A stretch of DNA of 48,273 nt, from NCBI GenBank assembly GCA_051418055.1, contig JBPRGH010000040.1:1-48273 (forward strand). Direction: 5' to 3'. How positions within the stretch are numbered: the stretch's first letter is position 1; the number at the start of each line of letters is the position of its first letter. A program made the translations under genes and the position numbers. The notes under the pieces were generated by a model. It was not told the DNA's origin. It searched no databases and worked only from the letters and a program-made list of their open reading frames with translations. The stretch comes from JBPRGH01 sp051418055 (GTDB taxonomy: Bacteria; Bacteroidota; Bacteroidia; Cytophagales; Cyclobacteriaceae). Positions 1-8,986 of the stretch are shown here, one piece after another.

Positions 1-510
1 TTCCTCTTTTTTAGGTTCTTCCTTAGCTTTAGGTTGCTCTTCTTTCTTAGGCTCTTCCTTTTTAGGCTCTTCTTTAGCAGGCTCTTCTTTCTTTGGACCT
101 TTTTCAAGATCAATTTTACCTACTACTTTAATACCCTGTAACTTTGGCTTTTCGTGTTCTATCTTTTCAGGCTTTGGAGCCTCCTTAGACTTGTCAGAAG
201 TTTTATCTACAGAAGTGCTTTTTATTAGAATGTTTTCTTCTTCATCTCCTGTTACTTCAGTGGGTTCACTTTCGATAACAACATTTTCTGATCTTTTATG
301 GCCAATAGTAAGCCCGGAAGCTTCACGTTTTTCAGAAGCAGAGGATGCAAATTCCTTCGCCAGCATATTATACTGCTCGGGCGTAACTTTAGAATTAGGG
401 CTACTATCCACCTCGAAGCCTTTTTTAGATAAAAAGTCCACGATTGTAGTTCTACCTACATTCAGTTTACGCGCCACCTGGCTCAGCCTCATCATTTTTT
501 CTTCTGACAT
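1..510 (-). CDS. infB: Translation initiation factor IF-2, N-terminal part (cut by window edge)
   Basis: This is the first 170 codons of infB; the gene runs off the left end. IF-2 is the GTPase that brings initiator fMet-tRNA to the 30S subunit. Residues 1-55 read as the small IF-2 N-terminal helical domain (MRLSQVARKLNVGRTTIVDFL, written here as MRLSQVARKL plus NVGRTTIVDF). A charged linker follows, and from about residue 135 it becomes a tandem KEEP/KKEEP-type Lys-Glu-Pro repeat, typical of the disordered linker of Bacteroidota IF-2. The GTPase domain is outside the window. The start is the ATG complementary to 508-510, 48 nt downstream of nusA, in the classic rimP-nusA-infB order. Identity is firm from context and the N-terminal domain. 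Confidence 0.93.
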   Translation of the reverse strand, partial: MSEEKMMRLSQVARKLNVGRTTIVDFLSKKGFEVDSSPNSKVTPEQYNMLAKEFASSASEKREASGLTIGHKRSENVVIESEPTEVTGDEEENILIKSTSVDKTSDKSKEAPKPEKIEHEKPKLQGIKVVGKIDLEKGPKKEEPAKEEPKKEEPKKEEQPKAKEEPKKEE

Positions 511-558
511 GCTCAAATATCCCGAATTTTCTATTTTAATTAAAATTTGTCGCTTGAA

Positions 559-1800
559 TTATTCAAACTCTTGCTTTAGAACGTTAAGAACGTTGTCGAT
601 AGTTTCATCCTCAAGGTCCGTTCTTCTAATAAGATCTTCTTTACTTAGCAGGAGTACACTCTTTGCCGTATCAAGACCAATCTTTTTAAATTCATCAATT
701 ACCCAGCTTTCGATTTCGTCAGAAAATTCATCTAGAGCGACATCTTCCTCTTCACCATCAGATAGTTCTCTGAAGACATCGATCTCATAGCCGACCAATC
801 TACTTGCAAGTTTTATGTTTAATCCTCCTTTACCAATAGCAAGTGAAACCTGCTCCGGCTTAAGGAATACGGAAACTCTTTTCTCGTCACCCGCCACTTT
901 AATGCTGCTGATTTTTGCAGGGCTTAATGAGCGGCTGATATACAGTTCCAGGTTTTCCGTATAATTAATAACATCTATATTTTCATTTTGCAGCTCACGT
1001 ACAATAGCATGGATCCTTGATCCTTTCATACCAACACAAGCTCCAACAGGGTCAATACGATCATCAAAGGATTCAACAGCTACTTTTGCTCTCTCTCCCG
1101 GCTCACGTACTACCTTTTTAATTGTAATAAGGCCATCATAAACCTCCGGCACTTCATTTTCAAAAAGCCTTTCTAAAAATTTAGGAGACGTTCTTGAAAG
1201 AATGATCTTAGGATTACCATTGATCATCTCTACCCGGTCAACAATAGCTCTTACCTGATCTCCTTTACGGAAACGGTCTTTAGGGATTTGCTCATTCTTT
1301 GGTATTGAGATCTCATTTCCCTCAGCATCTATCAATAAAACTTCTCTTCCCAGTACCTGGTAAACTTCACCTGATATGATTTCACTAACCAGTTCTTTAT
1401 ATTTCTGGAAAAGAATATCCTTTTCAAGATCTTTAATTTTCTGAATTAGCGTCTGGCGAGCAGTCATTACGGCTCTACGGCCAAAATGCTCAAGCTTTAT
1501 CTCTTCAGCTACCTCTTCACCAATTTCAAAGTCAGGCTCTATTTTACGGGCATCCGATAAGCTGATCTTATCATGCTCCCAAATATCCTCACTATCATCG
1601 TCAACAATTTCTCTGAAACGCCAGATCTCAAGGTCACCCTTGTCGGCATTAACGATAATATCGAAATTATCATCAGTTTCATATTTTTTCCGAATCATCG
1701 TCCGGAAAACGTCTTCCAGTATACGGATCATCGTAGGCCGGTCAATATTTTTTTGCCTGGCAAAATCCGCAAATGATTCTATTAATGTGCTCGCATCCAT
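559..1800 (-). CDS. nusA: Transcription termination/antitermination factor NusA
   Basis: NusA binds RNA polymerase and nascent RNA and modulates pausing, intrinsic termination and antitermination. The 413-residue protein has the expected order: RNAP-binding N-terminal domain (about 1-130), S1 domain (135-200), and two KH domains with GxxG loops, GMKG near 257-260 and GKGG near 323-326. The C-terminus (about 348-413) is acidic and ends in a short helical region, as in Bacteroidota NusA; it lacks the duplicated E. coli-type acidic repeats. It lies 11 nt after rimP and 48 nt before infB, so the three are very likely cotranscribed. The hairpin in the rimP leader makes autoregulation by NusA a plausible inference. 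Confidence 0.97.
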   Translation of the reverse strand: MDASTLIESFADFARQKNIDRPTMIRILEDVFRTMIRKKYETDDNFDIIVNADKGDLEIWRFREIVDDDSEDIWEHDKISLSDARKIEPDFEIGEEVAEEIKLEHFGRRAVMTARQTLIQKIKDLEKDILFQKYKELVSEIISGEVYQVLGREVLLIDAEGNEISIPKNEQIPKDRFRKGDQVRAIVDRVEMINGNPKIILSRTSPKFLERLFENEVPEVYDGLITIKKVVREPGERAKVAVESFDDRIDPVGACVGMKGSRIHAIVRELQNENIDVINYTENLELYISRSLSPAKISSIKVAGDEKRVSVFLKPEQVSLAIGKGGLNIKLASRLVGYEIDVFRELSDGEEEDVALDEFSDEIESWVIDEFKKIGLDTAKSVLLLSKEDLIRRTDLEDETIDNVLNVLKQEFE

Positions 1801-1811
1801 ACCTCAATAAC

Positions 1812-2279
1812 TTATTTAAAGGAGATCAATACAGTAGTATGCTTTATCTGTTCGAAATTTATTTTATCTTCTTCTTTTTGAGGGCGCTTTTTGGTTGGAA
1901 TCTTCTCAACTACTATAGCTTCGTCATCCACTGCTTTAAGCGTCCCCTTAATTTCAGCTCCCTCATTAGTAATCACTTTCACTTTTCGACCAATATTTTT
2001 TAAATATTGACGTTTAAGCCTTAAGGGCTGATCAAGGCCTGGTGATGAAATGTCGATTGTATATGCACCTTCAATAAGTTCTTGTTCTTCAAGATCTTGT
2101 GATAAGCGTCGGCTTAATTTGGCGCACTCATCGATACTCACACCCTGGTCACTGTCGACTAAAACGGTAATTTTTCTTACTGATTTACCGCCGGCAACAC
2201 CAATATCAACAAGAAAAAGATCGTTGTCTTTTAAATGTAGATTTACCAGTTCCTCAATTTTTTCCTTAATTTCGTCCAT
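1812..2279 (-). CDS. rimP: Ribosome maturation factor RimP
   Basis: RimP assists late maturation of the 30S subunit. The 155-residue length is normal. The N-terminal alpha/beta domain contains the family-typical stretch with SxDECAxLSR near residues 49-58 followed by the YTIDISSPGLDQPL signature (about 73-86). The C-terminal part (about 90-155) is the SH3-like domain with GTLKAVDDEAI. It is the first gene of the rimP-nusA-infB operon. The upstream region holds a well-formed promoter (2345-2375) and a terminator-like hairpin ending 11 nt before the start codon. Confidence 0.95.
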   Translation of the reverse strand: MDEIKEKIEELVNLHLKDNDLFLVDIGVAGGKSVRKITVLVDSDQGVSIDECAKLSRRLSQDLEEQELIEGAYTIDISSPGLDQPLRLKRQYLKNIGRKVKVITNEGAEIKGTLKAVDDEAIVVEKIPTKKRPQKEEDKINFEQIKHTTVLISFK

Positions 2280-2290
2280 TGATTAGTAAC

Positions 2291-2317
2291 AAAAAAGAGG
2301 GGACTTGCGTCCCCTCT
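2291..2317 (-). terminator. Terminator-like hairpin in the rimP leader (candidate attenuator)
   Basis: Read on the minus strand, a perfect 9-bp GC-rich stem (AGAGGGGAC / GTCCCCTCT, 4-nt loop) is followed at once by six T residues. This is the form of an intrinsic terminator. It sits between the likely rimP promoter and the rimP start codon. No minus-strand gene lies upstream whose transcript it could end, because the neighbour is divergent. It is therefore best read as a leader attenuator. I see only a weak 4-bp alternative pairing upstream (CTCT/AGAG), so no clear antiterminator. Confidence 0.7.
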
Positions 2318-2344
2318 CCAATTAAGAGCTTACTAAATTCGATA

Positions 2345-2375
2345 CAAATTTAAGTTATTTTTAGTTCGAATACAA
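2345..2375 (-). promoter_or_regulatory. Promoter for rimP-nusA-infB
   Basis: On the minus strand TTG (2373-2375) is followed after 20 nt by TAAATTTG (2345-2352), an exact match to the Bacteroidota -7 box TAnnTTTG with normal spacing. Predicted transcription start is near 2338, giving a leader of roughly 58 nt that contains the hairpin at 2291-2317. Confidence 0.6.
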
Positions 2376-2382
2376 CGTATAC

Positions 2383-3414
2383 ATGAAAAAAAAGCAACAC
2401 TACATCCTTTTGATATTAATAATTCTAACTGCCGGTTTTTTATTAGGCCTTTCTGGTTGTGAAGCGGATAAAAGAGAGAAAGCACGAAAGATGGAGGAGG
2501 AAAAAGAAGAGAAAATAGTCGACGTTCCTGATTTCAATCCTGATTCAGCCTATAACTTTATAAAAAGGCAGGTTGATTATGGCCCTAGAGTACCAAATAC
2601 GGAAGGTCATGCACTGACTGCTGCTTATCTGAAGGAGAAGCTAAATGAATATGGTGCAGAAGTAGTAGCACAGGAATTTACCGCCTATACCTTTGATGGA
2701 AATCAGGTACAGCTGCAGAATATTATTGCCTCTTTTTATCCCGAGAAGAAAAAAAGGATACTATTAGGCGCCCATTGGGATACCCGTCCGTTTGCAGACA
2801 AAGATCCTGATTATAAGGAGGATCCAATAGAAGGCGCCAATGACGGTGGTAGCGGAGTAGGTGTATTGCTGGAAATCGCCCGGATATTAGGTACTGCAGA
2901 AATTAAACCTGATGTTGGTATTGACATCATTCTTTTTGATGGTGAGGATTATGGTGATATTGAAGGTATGGATATAAAGGATCCGCAGGATGGTTTTTAT
3001 GAATCTTGGTGGGCTTTAGGATCACAATACTGGTCTCAAAGAAAGCATGACCCAAATTATTCAGCTTTTTATGGGATTTTATTAGATATGGTAGGGGCAA
3101 GAGGTTCTACATTTTATCAGGAAGGTGTTTCTATGGAGTATGCACCTTCAGTAGTTCGCAAAGTATGGGATCGTGCAGATAGATTAGGCTACGGACATAT
3201 ATTTATTGATAAGAAAAAACCGGGAATTACCGATGATCACCTCTTTGTAAATAAACATGCCGGTATCCCTATGATAAATATTGTGCATTATGACCCCAAA
3301 TTTGGTTATTTTGGCGATTACCATCATACCCATAAGGATAACATGGACCTTATAAGCAGGGATATATTAGAGGCGGTAGGAGAGACTGTGCTGCATACGA
3401 TCTATTATGAGTAA
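2383..3414 (+). CDS. M28-family lipoprotein, glutaminyl-peptide cyclotransferase-like
   Basis: A predicted envelope zinc enzyme of the M28 fold, of the branch that includes glutaminyl cyclases (cyclising N-terminal Gln) as well as aminopeptidases. Residues 1-26 form a lipoprotein signal ending LSGC (Cys26), followed by a charged linker. Zinc-site motifs are visible: GAHWDTRP (His131, Asp133), GANDGGSG (Asp154), FDGEDYGD (catalytic Glu near 193) and a late HHTHKDNMD. The W in HWDTRP and the YWSQRK region resemble glutaminyl cyclases more than classical aminopeptidases. The reaction cannot be settled from sequence alone. It is divergent from rimP and followed by a second lipoprotein gene. Confidence 0.85.
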   Translation: MKKKQHYILLILIILTAGFLLGLSGCEADKREKARKMEEEKEEKIVDVPDFNPDSAYNFIKRQVDYGPRVPNTEGHALTAAYLKEKLNEYGAEVVAQEFTAYTFDGNQVQLQNIIASFYPEKKKRILLGAHWDTRPFADKDPDYKEDPIEGANDGGSGVGVLLEIARILGTAEIKPDVGIDIILFDGEDYGDIEGMDIKDPQDGFYESWWALGSQYWSQRKHDPNYSAFYGILLDMVGARGSTFYQEGVSMEYAPSVVRKVWDRADRLGYGHIFIDKKKPGITDDHLFVNKHAGIPMINIVHYDPKFGYFGDYHHTHKDNMDLISRDILEAVGETVLHTIYYE

Positions 3415-3520
3415 ATGTAAGGGTAACCCTTTTCATTGTGCAGCTACAAAAAATTCATTCTGTGGTAGGAGTTTTAATTATGAGCCTGTTTCAATAAGTA
3501 GAAATATAATATGCACTAAA

Positions 3521-4189
3521 ATGAAAGAGATTTTTACTTACTTAGCTGTTTTTGCAGCTTTGGTTATCACTACAGGATGTAATGATGACGAGACTACCAC
3601 GGGTACAATAGCACTGGCAGTTAATACTACAAGTTCACAGGTATCTAATCAGGCAAGAATGTCAGCAGCTAATGATCTTCAGTTTACCTCTGGGACAATT
3701 ACTATAAGAGAGGTTATATTTGATGGGGATACGGATGCAACTTCTGTAAGCCGCACTATTGAGCAAATAGCAGATATTAATTATGCAACAGGTGAAGTTT
3801 CACCAGAAGTTATCGTTGAAGTGCCTGCAGGCTCTTATTCAAGTGTTAATTTAGGGATTGAACTACAGGATGATGGCAGCACACCATCTGTTCTTTTAGA
3901 AGGAACGTATACAAGTTCTAGTGGAGAATCATTGCCAATACGCTTTGAATTCAACAGTGGAGAAGTTTTTGAGGCAAACGCGACCACGGTAGATATTCCT
4001 GCCGGAGCTGATTTAGTAGGTAAAATTACATTTGATGCTTTGGATTGGTTTAGTGTAGTTAGCGCTGAACAACTTGATAATGCCACTCTTACTGATGGTG
4101 TGATAGTCATTAGCTCAACTTCAAATACAGCCATTTTTTCCGCAGTGGCCGACAGACTGGATGTAGCAACTCAGGCAGTATTCGAATAA
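3521..4189 (+). CDS. Putative lipoprotein, DUF4382-like
   Basis: A 222-residue predicted lipoprotein. An in-frame ATG at 3407 overlaps the preceding stop, but it would put 38 unrelated residues before the signal peptide. I therefore start at 3521, where MKEIFTYLAVFAALVITTGC gives a clear lipobox with Cys20. The mature part is Ser/Thr/Asp-rich and predicted beta-rich, with the pattern GTIALAVNT, ITIREVIFDG and VPAGSYSSVNLGIEL. This resembles DUF4382-type surface lipoproteins, but family assignment is tentative. No catalytic motif is visible. It lies 106 nt after the M28 gene on the same strand and may share its transcript. Confidence 0.7.
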   Translation: MKEIFTYLAVFAALVITTGCNDDETTTGTIALAVNTTSSQVSNQARMSAANDLQFTSGTITIREVIFDGDTDATSVSRTIEQIADINYATGEVSPEVIVEVPAGSYSSVNLGIELQDDGSTPSVLLEGTYTSSSGESLPIRFEFNSGEVFEANATTVDIPAGADLVGKITFDALDWFSVVSAEQLDNATLTDGVIVISSTSNTAIFSAVADRLDVATQAVFE

Positions 4190-4294
4190 AAGTGACAATG
4201 TGTCTATAGAAAACCGCTACAAAATTTATTTTCGGAATGGGGTTTTAATAGTTAATATTTTAAAAGAAGTTAGTTTTCTAACCAAAATAAATTA

Positions 4295-4329
4295 AAAAAG
4301 GCTGACGATTTGTTCTCGTCAGCCTTTTT
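4295..4329. terminator. Bidirectional intrinsic terminator
   Basis: A perfect 14-nt inverted repeat (AAAAAGGCTGACGA, 7-nt loop, complement) with A-tract on the left and T-tract on the right. It lies between the convergent lipoprotein gene and gcvP and can serve both strands. Confidence 0.9.
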
Positions 4330-4346
4330 ATATGCAATTGCAGCAT

Positions 4347-7241
4347 TTACACCGCCTGCTCTTCCCTTTCTTCAAAATCTGAAACAGGAATACAGCTGCA
4401 CATTAAATTTCTGTCACCATAGGCGCTGTCGACACGAGCCACAGAAGGCCAGAATTTTGAATAACGTATATAACCGAGCGGATAAGCTGCCTTCTCTCTG
4501 GAATACGGCCTGTTCCATTCATCGGTTAATAAAATAGCCGCTGTATGCGGAGCATTTTTCAGAACGTTATTCTGTGCATCTGCAGTGCCATTCTCTACCT
4601 CTTCGATCTCTCTTCTTATCTGGATCATAGCCTCACAAAATTTATCAAGCTCCTCTTTAGGCTCACTTTCTGTAGGCTCTATCATCATTGTTCCGGGTAC
4701 AGGGAAAGAAACCGTAGGTGCATGGAATCCATAATCCATAAGACGCTTTGCTATATCCTCTACCTCTACACCTGCTTTTTTAAATTCACGGCAATCGATG
4801 ATCATCTCATGGGCACAACGGCCATTTTTACCACTGTACAGGACTTTATATTTGCCCTCCAGCCTTGCCTTTATATAGTTGGCATTAAGGATAGCCATTT
4901 CCGTTGCTTTCTTAAGGCCTCTTTTTCCCATCATAGCGATATAAGCATAGGAAATGGTTAATATGCTGGCACTACCGTAAGGGGCAGATGAAACAGCCGT
5001 AATTGCCTGCTCCCCGCCTGTTTTTACTACAGGATTACCTGGAAGGAATGGCTTAAGCTGTTCAGCCACACCTATAGGTCCCATACCCGGTCCGCCACCA
5101 CCATGTGGAATACAGAAAGTTTTATGCAGGTTAAGGTGGCAAACATCAGCGCCAATTGCAGCCGGGCTTGTCAGTCCTACCTGTGCATTCATATTTGCAC
5201 CATCCATATAAACCTGTCCGCCATGCTGATGGATAATGTTACATATTTCACGAATACCTTCTTCAAAAACCCCGTGGGTAGAAGGATAAGTTACCATTAA
5301 CGATGACAGGTTTTCACTATGCTTCTCTGCTTTTTCACGCAGGTCATCAATATCAATATTACCTTTTTCATCACATTTTACTATAACCACCTGCTTTCCT
5401 GCCATAACAGCTGAAGCAGGATTTGTACCATGTGCAGAGGAAGGTATTAAAGTAACATTTCTATGTCCATCTCCGCGGCTTTCATGATAAGCACGGATAA
5501 CCATAAGGCCTGCATATTCACCTTGTGCTCCACTGTTTGGTTGCAGGGAAACTGCGGCAAAACCTGTTATTATGGAAAGCCATTGCTCAAGGTCAGAGAG
5601 CATAATATTGTACCCCTCTACCTGGTCCTTTGGTACAAAAGGATGTAAAGTAGAGAATTCAGACCATGTCACAGGCAGCATTTCAGTGGTAGCATTCAAC
5701 TTCATTGTACAACTGCCAAGAGAGATCATAGAATGTACGAGTGAAAGGTCCTTATTCTCAAGGCTCTTCATGTAGCGCAGCATTTCATGCTCCGAGTGGT
5801 GCTGATTAAAAGTGGGATGTGTTAAATATTCCGAGGTACGGATAAGCTCCTTCTCCCATTCAATGATCAGATTATCTTTTTCTTTTTCTATATTAAAATC
5901 AAGAGATTTATTACCTGATTCTGCAAAAAGGGAAAGAATTTTTTCCACATCATTTGGAGTAGTTGTTTCATCAAGTGAAATTCCTACAGTTCCTTCAGTA
6001 TAATAAAGGTTTATTTCCTTCTCCAGTGCCTTTTGCTGAAGGGCAGAATTATTATCAATATTTATAGTAAGTGTATCAAAATAATTCTTGTTGGAAACCT
6101 CGTAACCCAATGATGTAAGGCCTTTAGCTAAAAGCTTTGTTAATCCATGTACGCGGCCTGCTATATTCTTTAGTCCTTTCGGCCCGTGGTAAACGGCATA
6201 CATACCTGCCATTACAGCTAATAATACCTGTGCTGTACAAATATTTGATGTTGCCTTTTCCCTCCTGATATGCTGCTCACGTGTTTGCAGGGCCATGCGA
6301 TAGGCATTATTACCGTTAGCATCTAAAGAGGCGCCTATTATACGGCCAGGGATCAATCTTTTGAAATCTTCTTTTGTAGCAAAGTAAGCTGCATGTGGTC
6401 CACCATAACCCATTGGTACTCCAAATCTTTGGCTTGTGCCAACTACAACATCTGCACCCATTTCGCCTGGTGATTTTACTAAAAGCAGGCTAAGCAGGTC
6501 TGCAGCAACAGCTACAAATAATTCATTTTCTTTAGCAGAAGCTATAAGATCTGTATAATCCCGTACTTCACCGGTTTTATCAGGATTTTGAAGGTATAAA
6601 CCAAATAGCTGCGGATCAGTAAGGTCAATATCATCCAGCGATCCAATTTGTAGTTCAATGCCTAAAGGCTCGGATCTTGTATTTAGTACATCAATAACCT
6701 GCGGGAATGTATTTTCATGAACAAAAAACTTTTCAGCAGATTTTTTAGCACCCTTACGCAGAGCGTGAAGCATGCCCATTGCTTCTGCAGCAGCAGTACC
6801 TTCATCAAGAAGCGAGGCATTAGCGATCTCCATTCCGGTAAGGTCAATGACCATGGTTTGAAAGTTGATCAATGCTTCCAGTCTTCCCTGAGCAATTTCT
6901 GCCTGGTAAGGTGTATAAGCCGTATACCATCCCGGGTTTTCCAAAATATTTCTCTGAATAACCGGAGGGGTTACCGTATTATAGTAACCTAATCCTATAT
7001 AGGATTTAAAAAGCTTATTTTTCGAAGCTATTCTTCTTAAATGCTGAATAAATTCATATTCTGTTTTAGCAACAGGGAGATCCAACTCTTTCTCCAAGCG
7101 GATATCGGCAGGGATCGTTTGGCTAATAAGTTGTTCAACTGATTCCACGCCAATTTGCTTAAGCATTTCGCTGATCTGATGGTCATCAGGGCCATTGTGA
7201 CGATCAGCAAATTTTTCAAAATTATTTATATCAAGTTTCAT
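4347..7241 (-). CDS. gcvP: Glycine dehydrogenase (decarboxylating), P-protein
   Basis: The PLP-dependent P-protein of the glycine cleavage system decarboxylates glycine and passes the aminomethyl group to the lipoyl arm of H-protein. The 964-residue length matches the single-chain (fused P1-P2) form. The N-terminal half begins with FADRHNGP and contains YIGLGYYNTVTPPVIQRNIL. The C-terminal half has LGSCTMKLN, the SGAQGEYAG motif, and NLHKTFCIPHGGGGPG with the PLP lysine at about Lys707. No gcvH or gcvT is in the window; lipA is 1.7 kb away. The start follows a likely promoter by about 35 nt, which leaves no room for a glycine riboswitch. Confidence 0.98.
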   Translation of the reverse strand: MKLDINNFEKFADRHNGPDDHQISEMLKQIGVESVEQLISQTIPADIRLEKELDLPVAKTEYEFIQHLRRIASKNKLFKSYIGLGYYNTVTPPVIQRNILENPGWYTAYTPYQAEIAQGRLEALINFQTMVIDLTGMEIANASLLDEGTAAAEAMGMLHALRKGAKKSAEKFFVHENTFPQVIDVLNTRSEPLGIELQIGSLDDIDLTDPQLFGLYLQNPDKTGEVRDYTDLIASAKENELFVAVAADLLSLLLVKSPGEMGADVVVGTSQRFGVPMGYGGPHAAYFATKEDFKRLIPGRIIGASLDANGNNAYRMALQTREQHIRREKATSNICTAQVLLAVMAGMYAVYHGPKGLKNIAGRVHGLTKLLAKGLTSLGYEVSNKNYFDTLTINIDNNSALQQKALEKEINLYYTEGTVGISLDETTTPNDVEKILSLFAESGNKSLDFNIEKEKDNLIIEWEKELIRTSEYLTHPTFNQHHSEHEMLRYMKSLENKDLSLVHSMISLGSCTMKLNATTEMLPVTWSEFSTLHPFVPKDQVEGYNIMLSDLEQWLSIITGFAAVSLQPNSGAQGEYAGLMVIRAYHESRGDGHRNVTLIPSSAHGTNPASAVMAGKQVVIVKCDEKGNIDIDDLREKAEKHSENLSSLMVTYPSTHGVFEEGIREICNIIHQHGGQVYMDGANMNAQVGLTSPAAIGADVCHLNLHKTFCIPHGGGGPGMGPIGVAEQLKPFLPGNPVVKTGGEQAITAVSSAPYGSASILTISYAYIAMMGKRGLKKATEMAILNANYIKARLEGKYKVLYSGKNGRCAHEMIIDCREFKKAGVEVEDIAKRLMDYGFHAPTVSFPVPGTMMIEPTESEPKEELDKFCEAMIQIRREIEEVENGTADAQNNVLKNAPHTAAILLTDEWNRPYSREKAAYPLGYIRYSKFWPSVARVDSAYGDRNLMCSCIPVSDFEEREEQAV

Positions 7242-7277
7242 TTCTGTACCTGCTTACGGTGAGCTTTTATACGGCTG

Positions 7278-7308
7278 CAAAAGTAAATAAAAAGAGTATC
7301 TTTTCCAG
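7278..7308 (-). promoter_or_regulatory. Putative promoter for gcvP
   Basis: On the minus strand TACTTTTG (7278-7285) matches the -7 box TAnnTTTG exactly. A degenerate -33 box (CTG, 7306-7308) lies 20 nt upstream. Confidence 0.45.
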
Positions 7309-7395
7309 TCATTGGCATAATGTATAAGCATGAAATTTCGTTCCTGTTTAAAGAAAATTATTTATGTTAGTGGAAAATGTTTTAAAACTTAAAAA

Positions 7396-8913
7396 ATGAA
7401 GAAAATCACAATATTTTTAATTGTCTTTTTTCCATTCGTTTCATACGGCCAATTGGAAAAAGCAAAGCCTTATGCTGAGACAATTACAGAGGAAGACCTA
7501 AGAGATTATATCACTATTTTGGCATCTGATGCTTTGGAGGGTCGAAAAACAGGGGAGCGTGGACAAAGAATGGCAGCGGCTTTTATTAAAAGTCACTTTA
7601 TGGACTGGGGCCTTGAAGGTCCGGTAAAAGAAAGCAGTGATGCTTATTATCAGCAGGTGCCTCTTTATACAGTCTCTCTTAAGAATGCATATATAAAAAC
7701 CGGAGATAAAACTTTTGATAATTATGGTGATATCATGTACTATGGGCAGTATGATACAAATGGTGATCAAAGTATTGAGCTGATCTATGGCGGACCCGGT
7801 TCTGAAGAAGTTTTCAGTGAAATCAATCCGGAAAATAAAGGTGTTGTTGTTTTTTCGAAAGACAGGAACTGGCGCAAACCGGCAAAAAATGCTACTGATG
7901 CAGGAGCTGAAATAGTATTTGTTGTTATGGGGGAGACTGCCGAAGATTTTGATAAAATGGTGAATCAGTATCGTCCTCATATTGAAGAAGGCAGAATGTC
8001 ACTGAAAAAGCCGGAAGGGAATTCTGATAATAAAGGAGTTTTCTTTATCTCACCTGATTTTGCAGCGAGTGTTTTTGGGCAATCAGTAGATAAGCTAAAG
8101 GAAATCAATCAGAAAGCTGAGGAAGGGGAATTAAAGAAACTGAAAAAGATCAAGCCGGTAAAAGCATCTTATATGGTTGACACCGGTATTAATGAAATCA
8201 AATCAGAGAATGTACTTGCTTATTTACCGGGTACGGACCTTAAAGATGAATTGATAGTATTGACAGCTCATTATGACCACGTTGGGAAAAAAGGAGAGGA
8301 AATATATAATGGTGCAGATGATGATGCTTCCGGAACTGCATCAGTTATGGAAATTGCTGAGGCGTTTGTAAAGGCTGCTGAGAACGGTGACCGCCCAAGA
8401 AGAAGCTTATTGTTCATGCTGGTTACAGGTGAGGAAGAGGGATTATTAGGTTCTGCTTATTATGCTGAAAACCCAATTTATCCATTAGCTAATACTATCG
8501 TAAACTTAAATATTGATATGGTAGGACGGGTAGACCCAAAACATATTGATAATCCTAATTATGTTTATTTGGTTGGGGCAGACCGCTTATCTACTGAGCT
8601 GCATGAGATTAGCGAGGCTACAAATAAAGCTACAACTAATTATGAGCTGGATTATACCTATAATGATGAAAATCATCCTGATAGGATCTATTATCGCTCA
8701 GATCATTGGAATTTTGCTAAAAACAATGTTCCCATCATCTTCTATTTTAATGGTGTACATGAAGATTATCATAAACCTACCGATACAGTTGATAAGATAA
8801 ACTTTGATGTATTGCAGGATCGTGCAGAGCTGGTATTTTACACCACATGGGCGCTTGCAAATAGAGATACAAGACCAATGGTTGATAAGGGAAAAACTGA
8901 AGGTTCTAAATAA
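7396..8913 (+). CDS. Secreted M28-family metallopeptidase with PA-type insert
   Basis: Predicted exported zinc aminopeptidase, 505 residues. Residues 1-19 form a Sec signal (ending VSYGQ). The region around 100-250 reads as a protease-associated (PA) domain, including VFSKDRNWRKPA. The M28 peptidase domain begins near 270: LTAHYDHVGK (His292, Asp294), NGADDDASGT (bridging Asp), TGEEEGLLGS (catalytic and metal Glu), NIDMVGR, and a final HEDYHKPTDTVDKI with the last His. No lipobox Cys and no obvious C-terminal T9SS sorting domain is visible, so it is probably periplasmic. It is monocistronic, with a terminator directly after it. Confidence 0.92.
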   Translation: MKKITIFLIVFFPFVSYGQLEKAKPYAETITEEDLRDYITILASDALEGRKTGERGQRMAAAFIKSHFMDWGLEGPVKESSDAYYQQVPLYTVSLKNAYIKTGDKTFDNYGDIMYYGQYDTNGDQSIELIYGGPGSEEVFSEINPENKGVVVFSKDRNWRKPAKNATDAGAEIVFVVMGETAEDFDKMVNQYRPHIEEGRMSLKKPEGNSDNKGVFFISPDFAASVFGQSVDKLKEINQKAEEGELKKLKKIKPVKASYMVDTGINEIKSENVLAYLPGTDLKDELIVLTAHYDHVGKKGEEIYNGADDDASGTASVMEIAEAFVKAAENGDRPRRSLLFMLVTGEEEGLLGSAYYAENPIYPLANTIVNLNIDMVGRVDPKHIDNPNYVYLVGADRLSTELHEISEATNKATTNYELDYTYNDENHPDRIYYRSDHWNFAKNNVPIIFYFNGVHEDYHKPTDTVDKINFDVLQDRAELVFYTTWALANRDTRPMVDKGKTEGSK

Positions 8914-8936
8914 AAAAGACTAGGGAAGGAAGTAGG

Positions 8937-8978
8937 AAGCACGAAGCAGGAGGTAAAACTTCAAGCTTCGTGCTTTTT
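8937..8978 (+). terminator. Intrinsic terminator after the M28 peptidase gene
   Basis: An 11-bp perfect stem (AAGCACGAAGC / GCTTCGTGCTT) with a 17-nt loop, followed by a T-run. It lies between convergent M28 and lipA genes; the T-run favours the plus strand. Confidence 0.8.
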
Positions 8979-8986
8979 ATTTTTGG

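Noticed and set aside
191..790. Plus-strand open frame of 199 codons
   Set aside because: Antisense to infB and nusA, which are certain; serine-rich composition is the expected artefact of the opposite strand.
3407..3520. Extended N-terminus of the second lipoprotein
   Set aside because: It overlaps the preceding stop and would bury the signal peptide and lipobox 38 residues inside the protein.
7242..7395. Possible glycine riboswitch upstream of gcvP
   Set aside because: The likely promoter leaves a leader of only about 30 nt, too short for the riboswitch, and no conserved aptamer helices are seen.
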